From: Clostridia bacterium
GTDB taxonomy: Bacteria > Bacillota > Clostridia > Christensenellales > CAG-314
NCBI GenBank assembly: GCA_900769665.1
Contig: CAAGHL010000073.1
Location: forward strand, 1-46,632
DNA length: 46,632 nucleotides
Direction of reading: 5' to 3'
The notes beneath the pieces are model-generated. The model saw only the letters and a list, made by a program, of their open reading frames with translations. It was not told where the DNA came from and made no database searches. How positions within the stretch are numbered: the stretch's first letter is position 1; the number at the start of each line of letters is the position of its first letter. Shown here piece after piece: positions 34,818 through 44,693 of the stretch. A program made the position numbers and the translations under genes.

Positions 34818-37800
34818 TTACTCTCCGCTTTCTTCCGCAGTTGCCCAAACGAGTTTTGCACTGCAAGAAGATTTCCAGGTGCTCTTCCAAGTACTCGGAG
34901 CGGCAGTGAACTCGGTAAACGTGATTGTTTGGTTTGCCGTCCACTTTTGGAACGCATATGCGTCAATGAATGTCGTCTTGCCCGTAATGGTCAGCGATTC
35001 GATAGACGTACATCCTGCAAATGCGTATGTACCGATGCTTTCCACATTGGCGATACTTCCTACCGACGTCAATGCCGCACAGCTTTGGAATGCTCTTGCG
35101 CCGATTTCGGTCACATTGTCAAGACTACCGACAGAGGTCAATTTGCTACAACCGTAGAACGCATAATCGCCGATGTAAGTAATTGTCTTGGGCAACGACA
35201 CGGTAGTAAGCGCCGTGCAGTTGTAGAATGTTCTTTCGGCAACTTCCGTTACTCCCTCGGGGATTACAACGGAAGTAAGTGCTTTACAACCATTGAATGC
35301 GCTTTCTCCGATACTTGTTACCCCTGCAGGGATGGCTACTTCCGTCAAACCGGAGCAAGAGTAGAACATTTCCGCAGGAATCTCAGTAATCGCACTGCCG
35401 AGCGTTACGGTAGTGAGTGCCGAACAGTTGTAGAACAGGCTTTCGCCGAGGTCGGTTGCGCTTTCGGGAAGTACGATGTTTGTAAGAGCCTTACATCCTT
35501 TGAACGCGTTTGCGCCGATGGTTACAAGCCCTTCGCTAAGGTTGACTTCCGTTAGAGCGGCACAACCGCTAAATGCGTCGTTGCCGATACTCGTTACGCT
35601 TGACGGAACGGTAACCGACGTCAAAGCCGAGCAGTTGTAGAATGCTTTTGCACCGATTGTCTTGACGCCTTCGGGAATGACGATACTCGTCAAAGCCTTG
35701 CATCCGCTGAACGCTTCGCTTGCGATGTACTTTGTCGCGCGGTTGATTTCGTAACTTTCCGCCGTAGCGTCTACCGGCTTCAACAATACCATGTACAGGT
35801 TGTCGCTGCTGCCGAGGTAGTACAGGTTGTTACTTTCGGTAAGTACAAGATCGTCGCAGTTCCTAAATGCGTAATCGCCGATTTCTTCGAGATTCTTCGG
35901 CAACGTGATGTTACTGATCGGGCAATTGTAGAATGCGTAATCACCGATGTACTTAACAGCGGTAAATCCGCTTACGCTTGTAAGTGCCTCGCAACCATAG
36001 AATGAGTAAGCTCCGATACCTATAACGTTTGCATTGCCTGTAACCGAAGTAATATCGGTATTTTTGTAGAATGCGTAATCGCAAACCTTGTAGCTTGTGC
36101 CGTAGTAGTTGGCAGGCAATGTCAGTTGAGTATCTTTACCGAGGTAACCGACAAGATAGTTGTCTACGCCGTCACTGTAGAATACGTAGTCGCCTACTTT
36201 GTCTACACCGCTTTCTTGCGACGAAGTAACGTTAAATGCGTTTAGAGCAACTCCGCCGTACTCCGAGCTACCTGCCGTGATGGGCAACGTGCCGAGGTTG
36301 ATTACTTCCACAATCTTGTTGGATCTTGCAAAAGGCGTTGAACCGAAGTCGGTAAGACTTGCGGGAACCGTAACGCTGACAAGGTTGTAGCAATCTTGGA
36401 AGCAGTTATTGCCGAGCGTCGTAAGACCTTCGGGTATAACTGCAGTGACAAGCTTACTGTACTCGAATGCATATCTACCGATCGTCTTCACGTCTTGGAA
36501 TGCGTCCAAGCTTGTGAATGCCGTTTGTGAGAATGCCGAGTCGCTTATGCCTACGATTTTTCCTTCGCCTTCTATTACAATCTCGGAAAGAGAAGTACAT
36601 CCCTTGAATGCGTCGGAAGCAATGGTAATTTCGTCGTCCGTTACAATAGTAACCTTTTGGAGGTTTGCCGCGTATCTAAACAACTTATTGACCGTGGTAG
36701 AAATTTTCACCTCAGTGATAGCTGTATTTTGGAACGGGTTTTCCGTATAGGAGCCGAAACTTGTAACCTTGTCGAGGTTGATGCTCTTGAGATTTGTACA
36801 AGCGGCAAACGTGTAGTAGCCGTCGATTGTAGTTACGGACTCGGGAAGGGTTACCGTTTCCACATAGGTGTTGTAGCGGAATGCGTTACGTGCGATTTCT
36901 TGAGTGCCTTCCTTTACGACTACATCCTTGCGAGTGTCGAGGTTGACAAGCAACTTGTTGACAGTTCCCGTAACTTTACCATCGCTATCCGTTACGTCGA
37001 CTTGCGCGTACAGAATACCTCCGTCTGCCGTAAGTTTTCCGCCTTCGGGAACAACGAATTGTACTCCGCTGACGCCCATGAACGTGTTGCCGTAACGAGA
37101 TACTTCAATGTTTTCGGCATTGATCGTCACGGATTTAAGCGACGTGCAGTTTTCAAATACGTCATCACCGAGTTTATTGACATTTTTGAGGTCAACTGCC
37201 GTCAAAGCGGTATTTGCAAGTGCCGAGTCGCCGAGTTCAGTAACACTGTCGCCGATTGTCACGCTTGTGAGGCTTGTGCAACCGCTGAACATGCTGCTAC
37301 TCATCTTTGCGACGGGAGCAAGGAACTGCGCGGTACGCAAGTCTACGCAACCGGAGAATACTCCGTTACCCACACTTACGATTGTTTCGGGAACAACAAC
37401 GGATGTGAGCTTAGAGTTGCGGAACACGTAGTTGCCGAGATTCGTGATACTTGTTTCGGCAAAGTCGAACGAGGTCAAACCTGCGCCGTCAAACGTGTAA
37501 TCGAGAAGAGATGTGATACTACCGTTAATAGTACCGATGTTGGTCAACGACTCACAGTTTTGGAATGCGTACTTGCCGATTTCCTTAACCTTGGACAGGT
37601 CAAACGCTTTGAGTGACGTTGCACCCTTGAATGCGTCGGCTTTGAGAGCCAATTCGCTAACAGCAGAAACATCTACGGTTTTAAGACCTGTAGCCTTTTC
37701 GAATGCGGAGTCACCGATTTGAGAAACGTTAGAACCGAGGATTACGGTTTCGATGCTTTCGCATCCTTCGAACATGCTTGGCAACACGTTTTGGTCGATG

Positions 37801-40800
37801 GTAAGTTTTTTCAAACCGGAATCGGTGAACGCTTTGTTGTAGAAAGAGGACGAACCTCCTTTGAACTTACCTTTAAGTTGAACGTTTTTGCCGATTTCCA
37901 ACGAAGTAAGCGACGTGCAGTTTGCAAACGTGTTGTTCAAGCACAACAGCTTGACTTTGGTTGTATCAAACGACGCAAGGTTTGCGCAACCGGTGAACGC
38001 ACCTTCGTAGATTGTCAAGGAGTTGTCTTGATATGCGGACAAATCCAAGCCGCTTATTGCCGTGTTTGCAAATGCGTTTTCTCTGATTGTGGTCATGCTT
38101 GAGGGCAAGTTGACTTTCTTCAAGTTGACGCATCCGCTAAACAAATCTTTAGCAAGCACCGCAAGACCGTCGGGAAGGGTGATTTGTTGCAATGAGATAC
38201 AGTTTTTGAACGGTCCGCTGAAGGATGTTGCACTGAGCTGTCCGAGTTTGGTAACAGCGAAAGGCAATGTGTTTCCTTCGGCGTAAACGATACCGCCGTT
38301 TACGTCCTTCTCCAATGCGTAACGAATTGTCGTAAGTGCGTAGCAATCATTGAACGCATTGTTTTTGATTTCCGACAAGACGCTTTGTTGTCCCTCTGCC
38401 GTAAGAGCAAATGTGATACTCTTCAAGCCGGATACAACGCCGTTTTCGTTTGTGCCTGCGTTTTGGAATGCGCCTGAACCGATAGAAGATACTTCACCGG
38501 GGATTGTGATGCTTTCCAATGCACTGCAACCGTAGAATGTGTAATCGGGGATTGCGGCGTACTTGTAACCTTCGGCGAACGTTACGGATGTAAGGGACTT
38601 ACAATCTCTAAACACGTTTGTGCCGAGCTTGGTTACGCGTGCAGGCAATTCGATGCTTGTGATACCTGTACCGGAGAATGCGTAGTTGCCGATTTCCAGC
38701 GTCGCGCCGTCCTCTGCGGGAGCGAAAGCAATACTCTTGATGCCCTCTCTACCCTTGAATGCGTTTGCCGCAATTTGTGTGATGGTTCCGGGAACGGTGT
38801 ACAAGTCGGTTTCAAAGCCCTTGACCACGTACAACATCTTATCCTTATTCTTGGAGTAGATGACCTGTCCGTCGTAGTCGGAAACCAATGTGGCGCACTT
38901 TTCGGGAACGATGACAGAGGTAAGACCTTCTGCCGATGTCGTGATGTTGGTAAGCGATGTGGCGTCGATTTGTTCAGACAACGTGATCTTAGTAATCGGA
39001 GAACCCTTGAATACGTTTTTACCTACCGTCTTTACGCCGCTTGGCAATACGAGTTCGTCGATTTCAAGCTTTTCGAAAGCATTGTCGCCGATACTTTCCA
39101 ACTTACAGCCGTCTTCAAACAATACCTTTGTGATTGCCGTACCCGTGGAGTAGAAAGGCTTTCCGTCGGGAGTGTATTCGGTAATACCGGTGTCGTTTTT
39201 AAGCGCATTGCTGCCCAACGACTTAAGTCTTGCGGGGAAGGTAATCGTCTTGAGGTTGAAGCAACCGAAGAACGGCGTCGTACCGTCAAATGTACCTGTC
39301 TTTGTGTTGTCTTCCATTACAAAGTCGGCAGTGCCGCCCTTTTCGAAAACAACCGATGTAATGTAGTGACAGTTGTTGAATGCGGATGCGCGGAACTTGG
39401 TAGTTTCCTTAGCGACTTCCACTTCACCGACTTTGCCGAACGGACACCATACCAACACGCTCTTGTCTGCGTTGTACAGTACTCCCTTGTAGGAGCTGTA
39501 TTCCGTACCGCCTTCCTCTACTTCGATTTCGGCAAGGTTGCTGATGTCTTTTGCTCCGCTGACGAAGGAGTTTTTCCAAGCGTACACGTTGCAGTTGACC
39601 ATGTTGAAGTCGCCGTCATTCGTCGAGCCGTTTGTACCAAGCTCGAACACGTCGAATTTGCTTGTGTCCAAACTTGCAATACGTGCGGGCAATGACAACT
39701 TGGTGAGGGAGTCACAACCGTAGAATGCGCCGCCGGCAAAGGACAACGATTCCGAACCGCCCTTAGTGAAGATTACTTCGGACAGCTTAGCGCAGTTGTA
39801 GAACGCGAATTGACCGATAGCACGTTCCGCATTGTCGTTACGTACCGTTGTGGGGATGGTAACCGACGTAAGTGCAGAGTTGTTGTAGAACGTTCTTGCA
39901 GGGATGCCGACCAAACCTTCGGGAAGCTCAACCTTTGTCAAGCTGGAGCAACCGTCAAACAACGACGTTCCGAATACAAGTTCCTTGCCGTTGCGAGCCG
40001 CAAATGTGATACTGCCGATAGCCGAGTAGTAGAATGCGCTGTCGCCGATGCTCGTTACCGTAGAAGGAATGTTGATGGAAGTCAACTGGTTCGTGTTGGC
40101 AAATGCCTTTACGCCGATGGTTTGCAACCCTTCGTTGAGCGTTATCTTTTCCAACGCACGTGCGGACGCGTCCGTAAATGTGTCGTAGGAGAAGCAGCTG
40201 TCGCCGATACTCGTTGTACGAGCGGGCAACTCGATTTGTTTCAGTGAGCCGCAATTGTAGAACGCTTTTGCGCCGATTGTAAGTGCGTCGGTGCCGTCTG
40301 CGGCAAATGTTACGGACTTGAGGTTAGCGCAATCTTCAAACGCGCTGTCGCCGATTTCCACAACGTTTTTGGAAATGACGATGGACGTCATGCTGTTTTT
40401 GCCCTTGAACACGGCGCCGCTGATCTTGGTTACGCTTTCGGGAAGTTCATACACGCCTTCGAAGCTGTCGGGATAGTATATGATTTCCGTCACGTCTTTG
40501 TTGTACAGTACGCCGCCTTCGCCAACCGTGTAGTTGGGGTTGTCGGGAGAAACGGTCAACTCCAACTTGGTGCATTCGTAGAATACAAGGTTGAAGTTCA
40601 TTGTGCCGACGTTCTTGGTCAACTCCACCGCCGTCAACGAACGGCACATAGAGAATGCGTAATCGCCAAATGTCAAAATCGGGGATACGTTTGCAAGGTC
40701 GATGGACTTGAGTGCCGTGGCGTTTGCAAAAGCGTATTCGCCGAGAGTATTGAGGCTGTAAGGCAACTTAAGCTCGGTGATGCTTGCGGAGTCAAACGCA

Positions 40801-43800
40801 TATGCGCCGATAGACTTCACGCCGCAGGACTTTGTCGCTTCGAAAATGTTGCTGTCGGTTGTCGACCAAGCGCCTTCTTCCTCAAATGTAACGACGTTGA
40901 GCTTGTTGCAACGGTAGAATGCGTAGTCACCGATTGTCATGCCTACGGGGTCTGCAACCGCCTTGAATGTTACTTCGGTAAGGTTGCGAGATTTGTAGAA
41001 TGCGTAATCGCCGATTGCCGCAAGGTTGCCGTTGAAGGTAACTTTTGTTACGGGGTTGTACTTTTTGAGTGCGGGGGTCTTGGATTCCTCGAAGGAATCG
41101 AATGCGTGAGCCGCAATCTTGATGATGGAAGAAGGAATCTCTACTTCAAACTCCGCCGCATTGCTTAGGCTGATCGGGCAGTAGATGATTTCGTCCTTGT
41201 TGGCGTTGGCAAGCATACCCGCGATATTTTTGCCGCCGTCGTTTTCCGTCAGTGCGGAGTACACTTGGTTTTCAAACTCGCCCGTAAACTCGATGCTGGA
41301 CAACAGCTTGAATTGCGAGAAGAATTGTTGTACGTTTGTGATTTCCGCCAATCTTGCAGGAAGGATGAATTTTTCCACATACAACGTGTCGTTGAACGCC
41401 GCGTTGTCGATTGTCAGCAGTTGCTTGGGCAATACGTTGCCGTCGTCATTCTTGATTTCCTCTTCGTCGAAGATAACCATCTTGAGGCTTGAGCAATTTA
41501 CAAATGCGTCGGCTTCGATGTTGGTTACGGAAGCAGGAATTACCACCGTGTCGAACTTTGCCTTGTTAAACGTACGAGAACCGATCGTCGTTACGCCTGT
41601 GGGAACTCTGAACGTACCTGTAAGCGCGGACGGGATCAAGTGCAACGTCGTTTGTCCGTACAGCGTCATTACGATTGCGCCGTCAACTTCCTCAAACACG
41701 CCCTTGGAGCTTTCCGTCTTCGTCATATGGAACGCTTCGATACGGCTGCATCCGTCGAATGCCGTCGAGGGGATAGATTCCAACGTGTCGGGAAGATTGA
41801 CGTATTTCAAGTAGCTGTAACCCTTGAAGCCGTATTCGGCAATAGATCTTACGGGCAAGTCCTTGTAGGAAGAGGGGATTGTGATGGTTTCGGTGTAGTA
41901 ACCGAGGTTTTTACCTGCTTTTACGCTGTAACCGCCTTCGCCGTCGGGTGAGAACGCAAACGCTTCGACGTACTTGGCGTACAAAGTCGTGTTGTCGGTA
42001 ATGTTCCACGGGTTGAGGCTGTTACCGAGTTCGTCGGTGTATTGCACGCCCTTTCCGTCCGGGGTTGCGTACCAACCGACAAAGCCCATTTGTGCGGATG
42101 CGTCGTCGGTGAGCATCTTGGGTACGGGCAACGTGTAGTGTTTGGTGTAGGTAACGTTTACCGTTCCCACCGTTCCTTCGCCGTACTCGTTGTAGTCCAG
42201 CGTAATTACGTAACTACGCGGCAACCAGTTGGCGTACAGCACGATGTTTGCAGGGTTGTCGAATGTCTTTGCGGTAAATTGCGTACCGTTGGAAGCGGAG
42301 CCGCCTGCAACGTTGTACCAACCTGCGAAGTCGTAACCTATGCGTTCCGTCGTGGGAAGTTCCACCGTGTCGCCGATAGCCTTGTATTGCGTTTCGACGC
42401 CGTTACCGCCCATGGAGTCAAGCGTTACGGAGTAAGCAAACACTTCAAATGTTGCCCAGTCGGAGTAGTCGCCCGTAAGGGTACGATATCTAACCTTGAG
42501 TTGGTTGGTGCCTGCCTTGGTCAGTTGCACGTATGCGTAACTGCTTGTCGTGGTAGCCGCAACGCCGTCGTTTACTTGATACTCGTAGATGTCGGCGTCG
42601 GACATTGCCGTCCAAGCAAATTTGCCGTTTGTGTAGGAGAGGTTTTTAAGTCCCGAGTCCGCCTTGGCACTGCTAAGGATAAACTCGCTACTCCACAGGG
42701 ATTCGGAGGTTTCGAACACCGCTTTCACCTTGATGGAGTACTCTTTGCCGATGGTGATGTACTTGGCGTCAAGAGCAAGTTGCGCTTCCTCCACATCCAC
42801 CACCGTGTCGTTGATTTGTACGCGGTAGGCTTTTGCGCCTTCCACTGCCGACCAAGTAAGAAAACCTTGTTTGACGGCAAGTTGCGTGGGTGCGGCGACG
42901 TCTGTCTTGTTGACTTTTGCCGATGTTGCCGGAGCCGAGTTGAAGCCTTCGGTAACGGCTTTGACGGTGACGTTGAGTTCGCCTGCGGGCAAAGACTTGA
43001 TATCAAGCTTCGTTTCCGTGCCGAGGTAGTACTCCTCGCCTGCTACGGTAACGATGTAGTGTTGTGCGTTTTCTACAGCCGCCCAAGTCAGCAAACCCGT
43101 CGTTGCGTCGTAGGCGATGTCCGTAACCGCGGCAAGGCTTCTGTCAAAGGTGAAGGTTGCGACGGATTCGAGGTAACCTGCGGCAACGGCTTTTACTTGG
43201 AACTCAATACCGCCGTTGCGCATTGCGCAGTTGACAAAGTTGTATGTAGTGGACTTGCCGATGTACACGTCGGCGTGGTTGTGCTCCGCATTGCCGCACT
43301 TGACGGTAAGGTAGTAGCCTTCGGCATTGTCTACGCCGTCAAACAACAAAATGGAGTTGCCTACCACTTTGAAGCCGGACACACGCGTCAACGCCTTGTT
43401 GCGGTAGTATCTTTCCACGGTGTTGTTGCCGTAGGTGAGTGTAAACTTGTATTCGCCTGCAGTTTGTGCGGACAAATCGTATCTGTACGCCGATGCGCCC
43501 GTTGCGCCGAAGGATTGTTCGAGCGTCGTTCCGTCGGGTTTGGTGATGGTAAGCTTTGCCGCTTCGGTAACGCCTGCCCACGTAACGCCGGTGCTTGTGA
43601 CGTCCATCGTGCCAAGAGTCGTTCCGTCGGCTTGCCACAAAGCAAACAATGTGGTGTCGGACGTAAACGCACTACCCTCTACGTATTGGTATGTCAGCTT
43701 GTCGGCTTGGTCGTACGCGCTTATCCACCAACCCTTGAAGGTGTAACCTTCACGTGTGGGAGCAGGTGCGCCGTCAAGCAACTTGCCGCTTAGCGTGCGT

Positions 43801-44456
43801 TGACTTGCGATTGTGTCTGCAGTATCGTAACCGAGGTCAAACGAAACGGTGTATTCCGTCGTGCCTTCGATGTATTCCACCATTTTTGCATACAGCGTGA
43901 TGTTTTCGGTGATTACTTCCGTATCGAAATCGAACGGCTTACCGCTGAAATCTGCTGTTTTGTACCAAGCGATAAATCTGTAACCGTCCTTTTCGGGGTC
44001 CGTCGGCTTTGCGACAAGTTCTCCGTTGGTAACTTTAACTTCGGATGTGCTTGTTCCGACGCTAAACGTCACGGTAAGTTTCACCTGCTTGTACAGTCTG
44101 TACTCCGCAGAGCCCATTGTCAAAACGAGTATGCTGTCATGCAACGTGCATGTTGCCGTGCCGTCCTCGGTTTTGCCGAATGTCAGAGTAATTACTCCGT
44201 CTTTTGCGGTGTACGTACCCGAAGAAAGATTGCCGTCTTGGCTAAGCGTAAAGCTACCCGTGCCGTTAAGCGTAAGGGTCATTTCTTCGAGGGAGTAAAC
44301 GCCTTTTTCCTTACCTTCAACTACCGGTGTCGGATCGGGAGGCGTGGGGGGATTATCGTCTTCTTTTTGGCATGCAAAAAGCGTGCCTGTCACAAGACAG
44401 CACGCGAGCAAGGTCGCAAGAAGTACAATTAACCACTTGTTGTTTCCTGTTTTCAT
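34818..44456 (-). CDS. Giant BspA-type LRR lipoprotein, 3,212 residues
   Basis: The lipoprotein signal has lipobox LFAC with Cys29, followed by a Pro-rich linker (PPTPPDPTP). A small lipocalin-like module comes next (about 40-115), then two InlB B-type repeats (about 120-280), several fibronectin-III-like domains (about 280-680) and two more InlB-type repeats (about 680-850). An LRR_5 array of some 2,300 residues runs to near the end, with a Trp/Cys-containing cap (SSCSAKLVW). No C-terminal anchor is present, so only the lipid holds it to the membrane. The ATG at 44454-44456 is chosen over an upstream in-frame ATG because GGAGGT lies 9 bases before it and the lipoprotein signal begins there. 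It is first in its unit, with a promoter about 200 bases upstream. Likely an adhesin. Confidence 0.93.
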   Translation of the reverse strand: MKTGNNKWLIVLLATLLACCLVTGTLFACQKEDDNPPTPPDPTPVVEGKEKGVYSLEEMTLTLNGTGSFTLSQDGNLSSGTYTAKDGVITLTFGKTEDGTATCTLHDSILVLTMGSAEYRLYKQVKLTVTFSVGTSTSEVKVTNGELVAKPTDPEKDGYRFIAWYKTADFSGKPFDFDTEVITENITLYAKMVEYIEGTTEYTVSFDLGYDTADTIASQRTLSGKLLDGAPAPTREGYTFKGWWISAYDQADKLTYQYVEGSAFTSDTTLFALWQADGTTLGTMDVTSTGVTWAGVTEAAKLTITKPDGTTLEQSFGATGASAYRYDLSAQTAGEYKFTLTYGNNTVERYYRNKALTRVSGFKVVGNSILLFDGVDNAEGYYLTVKCGNAEHNHADVYIGKSTTYNFVNCAMRNGGIEFQVKAVAAGYLESVATFTFDRSLAAVTDIAYDATTGLLTWAAVENAQHYIVTVAGEEYYLGTETKLDIKSLPAGELNVTVKAVTEGFNSAPATSAKVNKTDVAAPTQLAVKQGFLTWSAVEGAKAYRVQINDTVVDVEEAQLALDAKYITIGKEYSIKVKAVFETSESLWSSEFILSSAKADSGLKNLSYTNGKFAWTAMSDADIYEYQVNDGVAATTTSSYAYVQLTKAGTNQLKVRYRTLTGDYSDWATFEVFAYSVTLDSMGGNGVETQYKAIGDTVELPTTERIGYDFAGWYNVAGGSASNGTQFTAKTFDNPANIVLYANWLPRSYVITLDYNEYGEGTVGTVNVTYTKHYTLPVPKMLTDDASAQMGFVGWYATPDGKGVQYTDELGNSLNPWNITDNTTLYAKYVEAFAFSPDGEGGYSVKAGKNLGYYTETITIPSSYKDLPVRSIAEYGFKGYSYLKYVNLPDTLESIPSTAFDGCSRIEAFHMTKTESSKGVFEEVDGAIVMTLYGQTTLHLIPSALTGTFRVPTGVTTIGSRTFNKAKFDTVVIPASVTNIEADAFVNCSSLKMVIFDEEEIKNDDGNVLPKQLLTIDNAAFNDTLYVEKFILPARLAEITNVQQFFSQFKLLSSIEFTGEFENQVYSALTENDGGKNIAGMLANANKDEIIYCPISLSNAAEFEVEIPSSIIKIAAHAFDSFEESKTPALKKYNPVTKVTFNGNLAAIGDYAFYKSRNLTEVTFKAVADPVGMTIGDYAFYRCNKLNVVTFEEEGAWSTTDSNIFEATKSCGVKSIGAYAFDSASITELKLPYSLNTLGEYAFANATALKSIDLANVSPILTFGDYAFSMCRSLTAVELTKNVGTMNFNLVFYECTKLELTVSPDNPNYTVGEGGVLYNKDVTEIIYYPDSFEGVYELPESVTKISGAVFKGKNSMTSIVISKNVVEIGDSAFEDCANLKSVTFAADGTDALTIGAKAFYNCGSLKQIELPARTTSIGDSCFSYDTFTDASARALEKITLNEGLQTIGVKAFANTNQLTSINIPSTVTSIGDSAFYYSAIGSITFAARNGKELVFGTSLFDGCSSLTKVELPEGLVGIPARTFYNNSALTSVTIPTTVRNDNAERAIGQFAFYNCAKLSEVIFTKGGSESLSFAGGAFYGCDSLTKLSLPARIASLDTSKFDVFELGTNGSTNDGDFNMVNCNVYAWKNSFVSGAKDISNLAEIEVEEGGTEYSSYKGVLYNADKSVLVWCPFGKVGEVEVAKETTKFRASAFNNCHYITSVVFEKGGTADFVMEDNTKTGTFDGTTPFFGCFNLKTITFPARLKSLGSNALKNDTGITEYTPDGKPFYSTGTAITKVLFEDGCKLESIGDNAFEKLEIDELVLPSGVKTVGKNVFKGSPITKITLSEQIDATSLTNITTSAEGLTSVIVPEKCATLVSDYDGQVIYSKNKDKMLYVVKGFETDLYTVPGTITQIAANAFKGREGIKSIAFAPAEDGATLEIGNYAFSGTGITSIELPARVTKLGTNVFRDCKSLTSVTFAEGYKYAAIPDYTFYGCSALESITIPGEVSSIGSGAFQNAGTNENGVVSGLKSITFALTAEGQQSVLSEIKNNAFNDCYALTTIRYALEKDVNGGIVYAEGNTLPFAVTKLGQLSATSFSGPFKNCISLQQITLPDGLAVLAKDLFSGCVNLKKVNLPSSMTTIRENAFANTAISGLDLSAYQDNSLTIYEGAFTGCANLASFDTTKVKLLCLNNTFANCTSLTSLEIGKNVQLKGKFKGGSSSFYNKAFTDSGLKKLTIDQNVLPSMFEGCESIETVILGSNVSQIGDSAFEKATGLKTVDVSAVSELALKADAFKGATSLKAFDLSKVKEIGKYAFQNCESLTNIGTINGSITSLLDYTFDGAGLTSFDFAETSITNLGNYVFRNSKLTSVVVPETIVSVGNGVFSGCVDLRTAQFLAPVAKMSSSMFSGCTSLTSVTIGDSVTELGDSALANTALTAVDLKNVNKLGDDVFENCTSLKSVTINAENIEVSRYGNTFMGVSGVQFVVPEGGKLTADGGILYAQVDVTDSDGKVTGTVNKLLVNLDTRKDVVVKEGTQEIARNAFRYNTYVETVTLPESVTTIDGYYTFAACTNLKSINLDKVTSFGSYTENPFQNTAITEVKISTTVNKLFRYAANLQKVTIVTDDEITIASDAFKGCTSLSEIVIEGEGKIVGISDSAFSQTAFTSLDAFQDVKTIGRYAFEYSKLVTAVIPEGLTTLGNNCFQDCYNLVSVTVPASLTDFGSTPFARSNKIVEVINLGTLPITAGSSEYGGVALNAFNVTSSQESGVDKVGDYVFYSDGVDNYLVGYLGKDTQLTLPANYYGTSYKVCDYAFYKNTDITSVTGNANVIGIGAYSFYGCEALTSVSGFTAVKYIGDYAFYNCPISNITLPKNLEEIGDYAFRNCDDLVLTESNNLYYLGSSDNLYMVLLKPVDATAESYEINRATKYIASEAFSGCKALTSIVIPEGVKTIGAKAFYNCSALTSVTVPSSVTSIGNDAFSGCAALTEVNLSEGLVTIGANAFKGCKALTNIVLPESATDLGESLFYNCSALTTVTLGSAITEIPAEMFYSCSGLTEVAIPAGVTSIGESAFNGCKALTSVVIPEGVTEVAERTFYNCTALTTVSLPKTITYIGDYAFYGCSKLTSVGSLDNVTEIGARAFQSCAALTSVGSIANVESIGTYAFAGCTSIESLTITGKTTFIDAYAFQKWTANQTITFTEFTAAPSTWKSTWKSSCSAKLVWATAEESGE
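34880..41890 (-). repeat. LRR_5 array of about 2,300 residues
   Basis: Tandem units of roughly 22-24 residues follow AFxxCxxLxxVxLPxxVxxIGxxAF, with irregular longer spacers that include lines such as GVLYNKDVTEIIYYP. Dividing the length by the unit size gives somewhat under 100 units. I did not count them individually. The DNA repeats are diverged rather than identical. Confidence 0.88.
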
Positions 44457-44593
44457 TTGATGGCTACCTCCATAAGAATATACGACGAAAAGAATGTTTT
44501 TCGGTAAGCACAACCGATATCGACACGTCTTTCCGACTCATATAAACGCGTGCAACTATTATCTTTAATATATTGCATCGACCACAGCGACAC

Positions 44594-44630
44594 ATTGTTA
44601 CTCTCAGCCACGATTGCAATCGGTAACAAT
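44594..44630 (-). other. Stem-loop in the leader of the giant LRR gene
   Basis: An 8-bp inverted repeat (44594-44601 with 44623-44630) encloses a perfect 12-base palindrome (44611-44622). It lies about 30 bases after the predicted transcription start. No known riboswitch was recognised. Confidence 0.4.
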
Positions 44631-44664
44631 CAAGTACCACTTAACGCTATGTTATGATTGGTAT

Positions 44665-44693
44665 AGTATAGAAAAATTTGCAAAAATAGTCAA
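44665..44693 (-). promoter_or_regulatory. Sigma-A-type promoter for the giant LRR/MoxR unit
   Basis: On the minus strand TTGACT (44693-44688) and TATACT (44670-44665) are separated by exactly 17 A+T-rich bases. The predicted start near 44658 gives a leader of about 200 bases to the giant lipoprotein ATG. Confidence 0.75.

Noticed and set aside
11121..41890. Repeated LRR segments considered as CRISPR or tandem DNA repeats
   Set aside because: The repetition is at protein level with diverged DNA, in frame throughout, and there are no direct repeats with unique spacers.
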